A DNA stretch of 64,000 nt from Candidatus Butyricimonas faecavium (lineage in GTDB: Bacteria; Bacteroidota; Bacteroidia; Bacteroidales; Marinifilaceae). Both the position numbers and the translations under genes were made by a program. The notes under the pieces were generated by a model. That model was not told the DNA's origin. It worked only from the letters and a program-made list of their open reading frames with translations, and ran no database searches. The stretch covers positions 242,738 to 306,737 of the forward strand of contig CALUKD010000003.1 of assembly GCA_944321125.1 (NCBI GenBank), given 5' to 3'. Shown in pieces: positions 25,600 through 34,908 of this stretch (positions are counted from its first letter, which is position 1; each line of letters starts with the position of its first letter).

Positions 25600-27204
25600 A
25601 TGAAAAGATTTGTAAGATTATATGCCTATTGGCTTTTAGGAATACTTTTGTTTACTGGGTGTAACGATTATTTGAAAGAGGATTCGGGTGATTTATTGAT
25701 CCCGGGGAAAGTGGAAGAGTTTTTACCGATGTTATATAGTGAGGGGTTCCCTAGGACTTTTAATGAAGAAGTAGCTTGGTTATATTTGATGACTGATGAC
25801 GTGGAGATGGGACAATTGGAATTAGATCCGGCTGATGAAAGTAATGATTCCCGGGATAAAAATTCTCAGGATGCTTTTAACGTGGGGGAAGGTGAAGAAC
25901 CCTACAAGTGGGAAAGACAGATAACGAGTTATGCAGATGATTTTTGGGAGACTCGTTACGGGAATATTTTGGCTTGTAATTTGGTCATAGATGCGTTACC
26001 GGAAATGGAGTATGTGGAGGCGGATTCAGGAGTTTATAATTTTCTAGCAGCTCAGGCTTATGCCTTGCGAGCTTATCATTATTGGTGTCTAGTTAATTCG
26101 TATGCTTTGCCTTGGTCGGAAGAGAACTTGGATGAACCGGGTGTGATTATTCGGACCGAGCCACAAATTGATATATCTGCTAGAGGACGTTCTTCTATTC
26201 GGGATGTGTATAATTTGATTAATGAAGATATAGAAAAAGCTGAAAAATACATTAAGGTAGCTACATTTGATGGAAATATACACAGGCTTTCCGAACCGGC
26301 GATTTTGTTGTTAGCTTCTCGTATAGCTTTATTTCAAGAAGATTGGGACGAAGTGATCCGTACAGGTAAGTTGTTCTTGGCTCAAAATTCTACTATTTTG
26401 GATCTGAATGAACAGGATACGACATTATTTGGAAAAGACACTGGTGGGGATACTGATCCATTTACAATGATGGATGGAGCTAAAAATAAAGAGATTGTTT
26501 TTACGTTTGGGACAGCTAGTTACACTCCATATGAATATTTATCGACATCAGGGGCACTTTATGGATTGGGATTCAGACCTTCACATAGTGTGGAAGGCTC
26601 TTTGATCCGTTCTTATGAAAAAGGAGATTTACGGAAAACAGCTTACTTTTTGAAAGATGTTCCGGCTAAGAAGGCTGAGTCTTGGTGGGAAGAAGATAAA
26701 CCTTATGAATACAAGTATTATTATCCGGTGAAATATCGTCGAATATCAAATACAAGTTCAGCGAAACCAAGCGAGAATCTTCTCCATGAAAACTGGCGGA
26801 GTGTAGAAGTCATGTTAAATTTGGCGGAGGCTTACACGCGCAAAAATAACGAAGTGACGAGTGATGCTCTTAATTTATTAAATAATTTACGGCGTTGTCG
26901 TTTGGATCGGTCCGTGTTCGTGGAAAAGACGGCAGCAGATTTTCCCGATGGGGAAGCTTTGTTAAAGTTTATCTGGGAAGAACGTCGTCGGGAACTTTGT
27001 TTCGAGGAAGCTATGCGTTTCTGGGATTTGCGGAGACAAGGAATGCCAGAATTGAAACATAAATGGTATTCAAGTTGGGATACATACGAAACTTATACTC
27101 TGCCTCAAGGAAGTAAAAATTACGTGCTTTCAATTCCCCGTAGCGAGCTTGATTATAATAATGGATGTTATGATAATGAGCGTGACGTGATTCGCCCCGA
27201 GTAA
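25600..27204 (+). CDS. RagB/SusD family surface lipoprotein (locus A)
   Basis: 534 aa from the ATG at 25600; a GTG two codons earlier is less likely. The lipobox is LLFTGC (Cys about 21). The N-terminal region has the TPR-like 'AAQAYALRAYHYWCLVNSYALPW' and the C-terminal part has 'IWEERRRELCFEEAMRFWDLRRQG', both diagnostic of SusD-like proteins. It caps the SusC barrel at the cell surface and binds substrate. The gap to SusC is 12 bp, so translation is probably coupled. Confidence 0.94.
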   Translation: MKRFVRLYAYWLLGILLFTGCNDYLKEDSGDLLIPGKVEEFLPMLYSEGFPRTFNEEVAWLYLMTDDVEMGQLELDPADESNDSRDKNSQDAFNVGEGEEPYKWERQITSYADDFWETRYGNILACNLVIDALPEMEYVEADSGVYNFLAAQAYALRAYHYWCLVNSYALPWSEENLDEPGVIIRTEPQIDISARGRSSIRDVYNLINEDIEKAEKYIKVATFDGNIHRLSEPAILLLASRIALFQEDWDEVIRTGKLFLAQNSTILDLNEQDTTLFGKDTGGDTDPFTMMDGAKNKEIVFTFGTASYTPYEYLSTSGALYGLGFRPSHSVEGSLIRSYEKGDLRKTAYFLKDVPAKKAESWWEEDKPYEYKYYYPVKYRRISNTSSAKPSENLLHENWRSVEVMLNLAEAYTRKNNEVTSDALNLLNNLRRCRLDRSVFVEKTAADFPDGEALLKFIWEERRRELCFEEAMRFWDLRRQGMPELKHKWYSSWDTYETYTLPQGSKNYVLSIPRSELDYNNGCYDNERDVIRPE

Positions 27205-27226
27205 TGATATTTAAAATTTATGAAGT

Positions 27227-28189
27227 ATGAAGAAGATTGTAATATATTTAATAACGATCCTGTTTTTAGGAATTTCTTGTTCCGAAGACGTTGAGATGAA
27301 TCCCGAATTGGCAGGTCCATTATATGGTTTGACTAAAGGAGAGCCGGGTTCAGTGGATGAGTTGATTTATAATACTTGGGAAGAATGGGGGATGTACTAT
27401 TTGTATAAATTTGAACCTTATGCTTTCCAAGTAACGAATTGGAGTGGTTACTTCAATAAATGGTATACTCCGGTAAAAGAGGAGAACGTAGAGCTGATTC
27501 GGAAGATTATTAATCATATACAAGGTGGAATTTTCGTGGGGATGGATAAGAATTTAGTACAAGGGAGTTGGTTTGTACGTACATTTTTGTGTGATTCCAT
27601 TTGTGATGATTACGATTATTCTCCGGATGAGTTAGTAGAAACTTATTTGGAGAACGGTGATTGTATCATTCTCGCTGGAGTTGGGGATAAAATGAACAAT
27701 TTTACAGATGAGGACTGGGAGGAATGGAAATCAGAAATGTCGAGTTTGTTAATTTCGCGTTTGTATTTGGGTGCAGAGGAACAGCCTGATGACTTTTTTA
27801 ATTTGCGAATGAAGGATGATAAGGGTAAGGAAGCAACTTCAATATTAGGAAATGCTTGGGAGGATGACCCAGCAGGTAAGTATTCCCCAAACGTTTATAC
27901 TTTCCGGAAAAATGGTTATGTACGTTCTAAACCGAACTTTACAGGACCGGAAACAATTTTTGTTCCAGACCAGCAGATGGACTTGGCTGATTACATTTCT
28001 TTCTTGACGACTACGACAAAGACAGAACTAGATTATAATTTTGAGGTATTTCCTCGGATGTTGGAAAGAGCAGTTGCATTGATTCCTTATTTACAACGGG
28101 TGTTGTCAATGGATTTGGAAGCCATGCAAAATACAAATTGCCCGGAAGATCCGGTAGGTCCCGATTATTTTAAGAATCTAAAAAAATGA
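27227..28189 (+). CDS. lipoprotein resembling substrate import-associated zinc metallohydrolases, HExxH absent
   Basis: 320 aa with lipobox FLGISC (Cys about 18). The part from 'LIYNTWEEWGMYYLYKFEPYAF' to 'VRTFLCDSICDDY' resembles in pattern the N-terminal region of the substrate import-associated zinc metallohydrolase lipoproteins that accompany many SusCD loci in Bacteroidetes. However, no HExxH or other paired His metal motif is visible anywhere. It could be an inactive, binding-only relative or an unrelated lipoprotein. It lies 22 bp after susD in the same operon, so a surface or periplasmic role with the transporter is likely. Family assignment is tentative. Confidence 0.6.
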   Translation: MKKIVIYLITILFLGISCSEDVEMNPELAGPLYGLTKGEPGSVDELIYNTWEEWGMYYLYKFEPYAFQVTNWSGYFNKWYTPVKEENVELIRKIINHIQGGIFVGMDKNLVQGSWFVRTFLCDSICDDYDYSPDELVETYLENGDCIILAGVGDKMNNFTDEDWEEWKSEMSSLLISRLYLGAEEQPDDFFNLRMKDDKGKEATSILGNAWEDDPAGKYSPNVYTFRKNGYVRSKPNFTGPETIFVPDQQMDLADYISFLTTTTKTELDYNFEVFPRMLERAVALIPYLQRVLSMDLEAMQNTNCPEDPVGPDYFKNLKK

Positions 28190-28215
28190 TTTGTCTATAA
28201 TAATATAGCAAAGAT

Positions 28216-29181
28216 ATGTTGAGAAAGACAATCATGACATTGGTTTGTGTCGGATGCTGTGTAGCAGCATCGGCACAAACTAACTTAGAAAGTTTGAAAG
28301 AGAAGTACGAAGCCAATAAGCGAGACATTAAGGTCGTGAAAGAATACGTGGAGGCCTTGGAGAATGCGGAGAAGGGAAAAGAGGTCGAACGGGTGGCAAA
28401 GGAATACATGTCCCGGTGTCCGGTGTTACAGGTAGAAGACAAGGATACATATTTACTGTTGAATAAGTATGTATTTGCAGACCCTTATTCCAATGTTTTT
28501 GAGTACGGTATTTATGCCGTGAAAAAAATGAAATGGGAGCGGGAAGAAACTTCCGTTCAGGAAGATAAGGATGCACGTTTGAAGAGACTTTTTCGAGGAT
28601 TGAGAAGCGGGGTTAGTGGTGATAATGAGATTGATAAAAGATACGAGGCATTGATGTTATTGAGCCGAAACTTGAATAAGGAAATCGAGAAACAGTGTAG
28701 GCCTTATTTGCAGGATGATCGATATGTTATGCCATTGTATGATTCATTAAAACAAGAACGATTGACGTACCTAGTAAATAAAGGGCAATTACTGGGACAG
28801 GATGGAATGAGTTTAAAATTGGCTATAAATAAAGCTTTGCATGTGGGAAATAATGCACAAGTTATTAGAGATTTGGAAGTTGCCACAAGTTTGAACATGA
28901 CAGATATACAAGGGGATTATATTGTAGCAATTTTAACGGTACTTTCAGAGAGGATTTCGGATAAGAAATTAATAGATGATGCTTTGTCATTCGTGTTGAG
29001 ACTGAAAGATCAGGAAGAGGCAGTAGGAGGTTCTACCAATTATTATAACTTGTTAAGTCGTTTGTACGCTCTTGTTGGCGACAAAAATAATGCTGACAAA
29101 TATAAGAAGATGGGAGATGCCATAGAGGCGGAGCGGATAGAACGCTATAAGGATTTGTTTGAAGCAATTCGGTCTAACTAA
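28216..29181 (+). CDS. exported helical protein related to the C-terminal part of the thioredoxin-family neighbour
   Basis: 321 aa with a signal peptide ending at ASAQ (about 21). No cysteine pair of CxxC type. Directly after the signal, 'RDIKVVKEYVEALENAEKG' and 'DPYSNVFEYGI' parallel 'RDIAFLKDYVVALEGAFLK' and 'DPYSPQFEYVI' in the protein encoded at 32105, and both end in a TPR-like 'YALVGDKNNADKYKKMGD' / 'HAKLGNNEKAKEFKKMDE'. It therefore looks like that protein minus its thioredoxin domain. The helical repeats may bind partner proteins or peptides. Function unknown. Confidence 0.8.
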   Translation: MLRKTIMTLVCVGCCVAASAQTNLESLKEKYEANKRDIKVVKEYVEALENAEKGKEVERVAKEYMSRCPVLQVEDKDTYLLLNKYVFADPYSNVFEYGIYAVKKMKWEREETSVQEDKDARLKRLFRGLRSGVSGDNEIDKRYEALMLLSRNLNKEIEKQCRPYLQDDRYVMPLYDSLKQERLTYLVNKGQLLGQDGMSLKLAINKALHVGNNAQVIRDLEVATSLNMTDIQGDYIVAILTVLSERISDKKLIDDALSFVLRLKDQEEAVGGSTNYYNLLSRLYALVGDKNNADKYKKMGDAIEAERIERYKDLFEAIRSN

Positions 29182-29190
29182 TTTGGAAAT

Positions 29191-30657
29191 ATGATGAAGA
29201 AACAGATAGTTGTAGTGTTTGTCGTTTGGTTGTTTACGACTTGTAATTTGTTGGAGGTAAAGGCTCAGCAGGTGAGAAATTATGTAGTCCTTACCTCGAA
29301 AGAGATGCAATTAGACGAGGCGTGGATGAAAGTGGTCGAGGCCTTAGCCAAGAGGCATAAAGCAGCCGTATTGTATTATGATGAAAAACCACGGGAATTG
29401 TTGGAAGAGTTACGGCGTTTGGCTCCTCGTTATATGGCGGTGGTGGAAAAACCGGAAAACCTCAACCGGGAATTTGTCATGGAAGCTCATCGTTTGAGCC
29501 GGGAAATAGATGATGATATTTATGCGGATTACCTTTGGGGAATTATCACGGGCTATTCGGCAGCAGATGCCATGCGTATGATAGAAAGTAGTGCTAAACC
29601 TTTTGTAATCCGTACGGCGTTGAACACAACGGCAGAATTGAGCGATGGAAAATATTTTGATCGTTTTGCATTTATGAACGACGGGGGAACTCCCGGAGGT
29701 TGGGGTGAGAAGACAACTCGTGACGGAGAAGTAAAGAAGGAACAGATCAATAAATGGGAAATACTCAATAAATGGGTGGAAAAATATAAAGAAATCGATC
29801 CCGATCTGCTAGTAACATCTTCACATGCGACAGAGAAAAACTTAGAAATGCCATTTACCGTTGGCAACCTGAAACCGCGGGGAGGGAGATTATATGCAGA
29901 CTTCATGACTCCCGAGTTTTTAAACGGGACGGCTCATCCGAGAGTTTATTTTGCGGCAGGTAACTGTTTGATTGGGAATATCGACAATGATCCGGAGAGC
30001 ATGGCTGTTGCTTGGTTGAGCGGAATGGATGCCACTTCGATGGTGGGATACGTGGTAACTACTTGGTATGGCCGTAACGGTTGGGGTGGTTTAAAATATT
30101 GGACTGCTAATGCAGGACGTTTGACGTTGGCGCAAGCGATTTACTTGAATCAACAGGATATGTTACATACAGAGTTTAATTGGTACCCGGAGATGCTAGA
30201 AGTTGATTACCCCTTCTATGCGGGAGATTTCGGTGAAGATGGGGAATTTACAAAAATTTTCAAGGAAGCCACGGGGAATACACCGACAAAAGATCAAAAG
30301 GGTTTTGTACATGACCGGGATGTTGTTGTCTTGTATGGTGATCCGGCTTGGGATGTAAAACTGCAAAATCCTAAACCGTTAGGATATAAGGTTGATTTTA
30401 AGGTAAAAGGGAAACAATGTTTCGTGACAATTGTGACCAATGAATATTTTGACGGGGGATTAATGAAAGGAGGCAAACTGAAACAAGAACACGTGGCGGA
30501 TATACCGTTTGCTTATTACTTCCCGAAGCGTGTAAGTAATCCACGTTTGGCAGAGGGACAGGAATGGGAAGTTGCCGTAGCAGAAGATTTTTTATTGCTG
30601 TATAATTGTGACTTTGAGAAGAATAAAAAATATACAATAGTATTGGACATAAATTAA
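29191..30657 (+). CDS. C25-like (gingipain-type) cysteine peptidase
   Basis: 488 aa, signal peptide ending near KAQ (about 26). It has the clan CD order: a His in 'LLVTSSHATEKN' (about 212) and a Cys in 'FAAGNCLIGNID' (about 259). The Cys region and the following 'MVGYVVTTWYGRNGWGGLKYW' resemble from memory the gingipain active-site stretch (IGNCC, later YIGSS..YWGEDYYW). A beta-rich C-terminal part (about 410-488) could be an Ig-like tail; no type IX sorting domain is evident. It lies 9 bp after the upstream gene in locus A, so it probably pre-digests the imported polypeptide. No propeptide is obvious. Confidence 0.75.
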   Translation: MMKKQIVVVFVVWLFTTCNLLEVKAQQVRNYVVLTSKEMQLDEAWMKVVEALAKRHKAAVLYYDEKPRELLEELRRLAPRYMAVVEKPENLNREFVMEAHRLSREIDDDIYADYLWGIITGYSAADAMRMIESSAKPFVIRTALNTTAELSDGKYFDRFAFMNDGGTPGGWGEKTTRDGEVKKEQINKWEILNKWVEKYKEIDPDLLVTSSHATEKNLEMPFTVGNLKPRGGRLYADFMTPEFLNGTAHPRVYFAAGNCLIGNIDNDPESMAVAWLSGMDATSMVGYVVTTWYGRNGWGGLKYWTANAGRLTLAQAIYLNQQDMLHTEFNWYPEMLEVDYPFYAGDFGEDGEFTKIFKEATGNTPTKDQKGFVHDRDVVVLYGDPAWDVKLQNPKPLGYKVDFKVKGKQCFVTIVTNEYFDGGLMKGGKLKQEHVADIPFAYYFPKRVSNPRLAEGQEWEVAVAEDFLLLYNCDFEKNKKYTIVLDIN

Positions 30658-30670
30658 AAGGGAGTGTAAA

Positions 30671-32077
30671 ATGAAAAGATTCGTATTGTTAATGTTGATT
30701 TTAATCACTGGTTCTACCGTGTTTTCACAGGGAATAGAATTCCAGAAAGAGAGTTATACCGAGGTATTGAAAATGGCTAAAAAACAAAATAAACTGGTAT
30801 TTATAGATGTATATACTTCGTGGTGTGGGCCTTGTAAGCATATGGCGAATACTATTTTCCCGCAGGCTAAAGTCGGTGAATATTATAATTCCCATTTTTT
30901 GAATCTACAATTAGATGCTGAAAAGAGTGAAGACGGGAAGATGGTTGCGAAAACATTTGGAGTGTCTGCTTACCCCACTTTCCTCTTTGTTAATGGAGAC
31001 GGAGAATTGGTTTACCGTTTCTTAGGAGGTAGGGCCGTGGATATGTTTATTAAAGAAGGCGAAAAGGCCGTGGATGCTTTTGCAGCGCTGCCTGAATTAA
31101 AAAAATATATGAAGAAATATGAAGAAGGAAATAGGGATAAAGATTTCCTGAATCAGTACTTTATATTGAAAGATAGATCAGGCTTGGATTGTAGCGATGT
31201 GTTGCTCGATTATTTTGCATTGGTGGATGATAGCCAGTTGCTGGATTCGATAAATGTACCGCGTATTGGTAAGATCACGGTTTTTGACAAGAAATTAGCC
31301 AACCGATTCGTGGATGCGGCTTGTGCGTTGGCTGCCAATCCGACGAAGGATAAAAAGCATTCTACTGCCGTGAATAAATCCATTTGTACTTTCTTGAGTG
31401 CTTGCGTTCAAAAGACGGCACAAGCAGATCAAGAGGAAAATTTTGAGGAAGTATTGGCTTTGAAAGATCGCCTATTTAAAGCTACAGGAGCTAAGAATAG
31501 TGCCACGGCGGCCTCATTAGGAGGAGGAAATATTTATATTCCTTCAGAATTGTTGCGATTGAATTACTATTCGGCTAAAAAGAAATTAGATAAATTTAAT
31601 CATCTTTTTATCAATTATATAGCTGAACTTCAAAAACAGTACGAGGAAACTCGCGATGAGAAAATAGCTATGCTTAAGGCTATGGAAGCTAAATTGAAAG
31701 AGGCCAAAGAAAGTGGGAATGATGCGGAGTATCAAGCGGCAAAAAAGCTAAATGCAATGATGTCTGCTTTTTCAAATATCGATGATTACTACACCTCAAC
31801 GAGTATGATCGAGAACGTGGAACGTTACGAGGAGATATACGAAGGAACGAAAGATGCGGCATATAAGGATCGAGTTGCTGGTTGGTACGTGTTTTTACAT
31901 CAATTAAGTCCTTCTGCGAAGACGGCGACATACGTGGCCGATAAATTAGTAGCCTTGGATAAAAAGGAGTTGGCGAAAGAGGTTTTGACTTTAGGATTGA
32001 AAGATGGAAGCTCTGCGGCCGGGGTGGAAGAGGAAGACGTGAAAGCTTGTCAAGCAAAATTAGATGAATTAGAGTAA
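30671..32077 (+). CDS. thioredoxin family protein with long helical C-terminus (first of locus A)
   Basis: 468 aa, signal peptide ending at VFSQ (about 19). The thioredoxin domain is residues about 22-145 with the active site TSWCGPCKHM (CGPC at 52-55) and the cis-Pro in SAYPTFLF. The remainder (about 150-468) is helical, charged and probably TPR-like. It is periplasmic by its signal. CGPC is the reducing thioredoxin-type active site, so disulfide reduction or isomerisation is likely. It lies 13 bp after the C25-like peptidase and 27 bp before a related gene. Confidence 0.88.
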   Translation: MKRFVLLMLILITGSTVFSQGIEFQKESYTEVLKMAKKQNKLVFIDVYTSWCGPCKHMANTIFPQAKVGEYYNSHFLNLQLDAEKSEDGKMVAKTFGVSAYPTFLFVNGDGELVYRFLGGRAVDMFIKEGEKAVDAFAALPELKKYMKKYEEGNRDKDFLNQYFILKDRSGLDCSDVLLDYFALVDDSQLLDSINVPRIGKITVFDKKLANRFVDAACALAANPTKDKKHSTAVNKSICTFLSACVQKTAQADQEENFEEVLALKDRLFKATGAKNSATAASLGGGNIYIPSELLRLNYYSAKKKLDKFNHLFINYIAELQKQYEETRDEKIAMLKAMEAKLKEAKESGNDAEYQAAKKLNAMMSAFSNIDDYYTSTSMIENVERYEEIYEGTKDAAYKDRVAGWYVFLHQLSPSAKTATYVADKLVALDKKELAKEVLTLGLKDGSSAAGVEEEDVKACQAKLDELE

Positions 32078-32104
32078 TAGTAGTATATGTAAATTGGATT
32101 GGTT

Positions 32105-33346
32105 ATGAAAAAGATAAGCTTCATAGTACAATTTTTGTGTTTGACCTTATTCTCGTTCGGACAGTCGGCTGAAGAGGGTATTCGCTTTATTGAAGGCGAA
32201 AAATGGGAAAATATTTTGAAAATGGCTCAAGAACAAGATAAATATATTTTTATGGATTGCTACACCTCTTGGTGTGGCCCTTGTAAAGCCTTGGCTAAAG
32301 ACATTTTTACACGTAAAGATGTAGGGGACTTTTTCAATGCGAATTTCATTAACGTGAAATATGATATGGAAAAAGGTGTGGGGAAAGATTTGTACAAACA
32401 GTATAAATCCAATATCATAGGATTCCCGACCCTCCTGTTGATTAACAAGGAAGGAAAAGTTGTACATCAGATGGCCGGATTTCAAGAGGCTGATGTTTTG
32501 ATCACCGGAATGAAAGCCGGAATGGAAGGTAAAAGTTTGTTTGCTTACAAGGATAGATATGCGGCTGGAGAGCGGGATATTGCTTTTTTGAAAGATTATG
32601 TTGTTGCTTTGGAAGGAGCTTTCTTAAAAGATGATATTGAGAAAGTTGTGCTTGATTACATGAAAACGATTCCCGTGGAAAAATTGCAGGAAAAAGAAAT
32701 CTGGGATTTCGTGGGGGCTTTTATCAAGGATCCTTATTCTCCGCAATTTGAGTACGTGATTTCTAATATAGACCGTTTAGCTTATAAAGTAAAATTTGAT
32801 CGTTATAACGTGGAGAGACAATTGGGTTGGGCTTTGGAAAGGGCCGTGGATCAAGTGGTCGAGGTTAAATTTGACGAGAAGGGTACTCCCTTGCGTTTGG
32901 TTGATGCAACGGGAAAAGTGGATACTTTACGGCGGTTGATTGACCGTGGGAATCTGAAACGTGCGGAAACGTTACGTGCCAAAATAAAGATTTATGAATT
33001 GGAATTGGCTCAAAAGTGGAATGAGGTGTACGAATACCAGATGATTTATCGTGATATAAAAGCTTTAGGGTATACTGATCGTTATTTGGATGAAACGGCT
33101 CAATATCTGGCTGCATATTGTTCGGATAAAGTTATAATAGAGAAATATCTGGCTTTGATAGAAGAATTACAAAAGGAAGAAGATGCAAGCAGTGCTAAAT
33201 TGAAAGCTTGTTATTACGGAACTCTTTCTGTTTTACATGCAAAACTTGGTAATAATGAGAAAGCCAAGGAATTCAAGAAAATGGACGAGAAGATTAAGGC
33301 TGAGAATGCCAAAGAATTCGAATCGTTTTTGAAGAAATCAAAATAA
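32105..33346 (+). CDS. thioredoxin family protein with helical C-terminus (second of locus A)
   Basis: 413 aa from the ATG at 32105 (the frame extends to a TTG two codons earlier). Signal peptide ends near SFGQ (about 20). The thioredoxin domain carries TSWCGPCKAL (CGPC at 57-60) and the cis-Pro in IIGFPTLLL. The C-terminal about 260 residues are helical and homologous in pattern to the thioredoxin-less protein at 28216. It is a tandem paralogue of the gene at 30671. Periplasmic disulfide chemistry is likely; the redox partner is not in the window. Confidence 0.88.
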   Translation: MKKISFIVQFLCLTLFSFGQSAEEGIRFIEGEKWENILKMAQEQDKYIFMDCYTSWCGPCKALAKDIFTRKDVGDFFNANFINVKYDMEKGVGKDLYKQYKSNIIGFPTLLLINKEGKVVHQMAGFQEADVLITGMKAGMEGKSLFAYKDRYAAGERDIAFLKDYVVALEGAFLKDDIEKVVLDYMKTIPVEKLQEKEIWDFVGAFIKDPYSPQFEYVISNIDRLAYKVKFDRYNVERQLGWALERAVDQVVEVKFDEKGTPLRLVDATGKVDTLRRLIDRGNLKRAETLRAKIKIYELELAQKWNEVYEYQMIYRDIKALGYTDRYLDETAQYLAAYCSDKVIIEKYLALIEELQKEEDASSAKLKACYYGTLSVLHAKLGNNEKAKEFKKMDEKIKAENAKEFESFLKKSK

Positions 33347-33391
33347 ATGTAATAATACTTGATATAGGAATATTAAAATAGTTCTGGAAGT

Positions 33392-34510
33392 ATGAGAAAA
33401 ATTATTAGCGGCTTATTAATAGGCTTATTGTTTGCGGGTTGTGCCAAACAAGTGACAACGTATACCATTCTGGGAGAGTGGGAAGGTGGAGACGGAAAAG
33501 TTGTGTATTTAAAAAAGAGTTTAGGTGATAAAAAATATGAAACGTTGGATTCTGCTATCGTAACGAACGGTACTTTTAAGATGCAAAAACCTTTGGGAGA
33601 AGTAGATGAACGAATTTTGGAAATTAATGGGAGTAAGAATATCGTTATTTTAGACTCTGTTCCGATCCATGTAAAATGCGAAACCGTGAAAAGAATGGTT
33701 AAGGGAAAAGAAGTCGAGAGCGTCAAAACAGAACTATCAGGGAGTGTAGAGCAAGATATTTTTAAAACGATGCTATTAGCGCAACGAGATGAAATGATGG
33801 TTATGTTGGGATTTTCTTTCATGAGCAAAAGTGGAGAAGGAAATGCTGCCATGCAAGATTCGTTGGGACAGATGTATCTGAACGTAAAAGCAAAAACTGC
33901 ACGGACGATCGACAGTTTAGTTGCAAACTATCCCGATTGTCATGCTACTGCATTAATTATCAATAATTTTGTAGCCAAGGATAGAAGTTTGGCAGAAGTT
34001 GAAAAAATGTATGAAAGTTTAACTCCTCGTATCAAAAATGCTTATCTGGGACGTAAATTGAAAACATCGATTGATAATATCAAAAAAACATCAGTTGGTA
34101 GTATCGCCCCGGATTTCACCTTACAAGCCCCGGATGGAAAGAGTATTTCTTTATCTGATTATCGAGGGAAAATTGTTTTACTCGATTTCTGGGCATCTTG
34201 GTGTGGTCCTTGCTTACGTGAAGTTCCTAATGTAAAGAAAGTATATGATAAGTTTCATGATAAAGGATTTGAGATACTGAGCGTGTCATTAGATGATAAA
34301 AAGGATAATTGGGTAACTGCAATCGAAAAGAATGATTTGAATTGGGGGCATGTTTCCTCCTTGAAGGGATGGAGTTGTCCCGTGGCACAATTATATAATG
34401 TGAGTGGAGTTCCAGCCATGTTGTTGATTGATAAAGAGGGGAAAATTGTTGCGACTGGATTGAGGGGTGATCTGTTGATGGAGAAAGTTGCAGAACAATT
34501 TGGTGAATAA
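33392..34510 (+). CDS. TlpA-like thiol-disulfide lipoprotein with DUF4369-type N-domain (locus A)
   Basis: 372 aa with lipobox LLFAGC (Cys about 15), so membrane-anchored. Residues about 20-120 form a DUF4369-like beta domain ('YTILGEWEGGDGKVVYLKKS'). The C-terminal thioredoxin domain (about 230-372) starts 'GSIAPDFTLQAPDGKSISLSDYRGK' and has FWASWCGPCLRE (CGPC at 271-274) plus the cis-Pro in SGVPAMLLI. This is the common Bacteroidetes TlpA/ResA-like architecture. It is the last gene of locus A and is followed by a 398-bp gap. Confidence 0.92.
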   Translation: MRKIISGLLIGLLFAGCAKQVTTYTILGEWEGGDGKVVYLKKSLGDKKYETLDSAIVTNGTFKMQKPLGEVDERILEINGSKNIVILDSVPIHVKCETVKRMVKGKEVESVKTELSGSVEQDIFKTMLLAQRDEMMVMLGFSFMSKSGEGNAAMQDSLGQMYLNVKAKTARTIDSLVANYPDCHATALIINNFVAKDRSLAEVEKMYESLTPRIKNAYLGRKLKTSIDNIKKTSVGSIAPDFTLQAPDGKSISLSDYRGKIVLLDFWASWCGPCLREVPNVKKVYDKFHDKGFEILSVSLDDKKDNWVTAIEKNDLNWGHVSSLKGWSCPVAQLYNVSGVPAMLLIDKEGKIVATGLRGDLLMEKVAEQFGE

Positions 34511-34660
34511 AAATGTTGACGTTTCCATTATTTATGCTGTATTTTTTGATTATTTATAAAGTAAAATAGGGGAATGAGTTTTTTAAGATGTGTATAAAAG
34601 TCTTTTAGTAGATTATTTTAAAAGTTTCTAAGATTATTCTTAAGGGATAAATAAGATTAG

Positions 34661-34708
34661 TAACTAGAATTCATTATATATTGAAAAATTAATAATGAAT
34701 TCTAGTTA
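34661..34708. terminator. 17-bp perfect inverted repeat between convergent loci
   Basis: taactagaattcattat (34661-34677) faces ataatgaattctagtta (34692-34708) with a 14-nt loop. It lies in the 398-bp gap 34511-34908 between the end of locus A and the end of the leftward sigma gene, so it can act as a terminator in both directions. The T-tract is weak. Nothing else is seen in this gap. Confidence 0.6.
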
Positions 34709-34908
34709 TTGTATATGATTGCGGTGATGGATTAGTTTAGATTTTAGGTATAATAACTCAGCTTATAAGTTGATATCAATCATAAATATTCGCTTGAATC
34801 AAGTAGGGTAAGAACTATGAGATTGGGAAATGGCTTTAGAATGTAGGTATATTATGATTTTTATGGATCGGGGCCAAGAATAGAATGATAAAAATTTTTC
34901 GAGAAACT

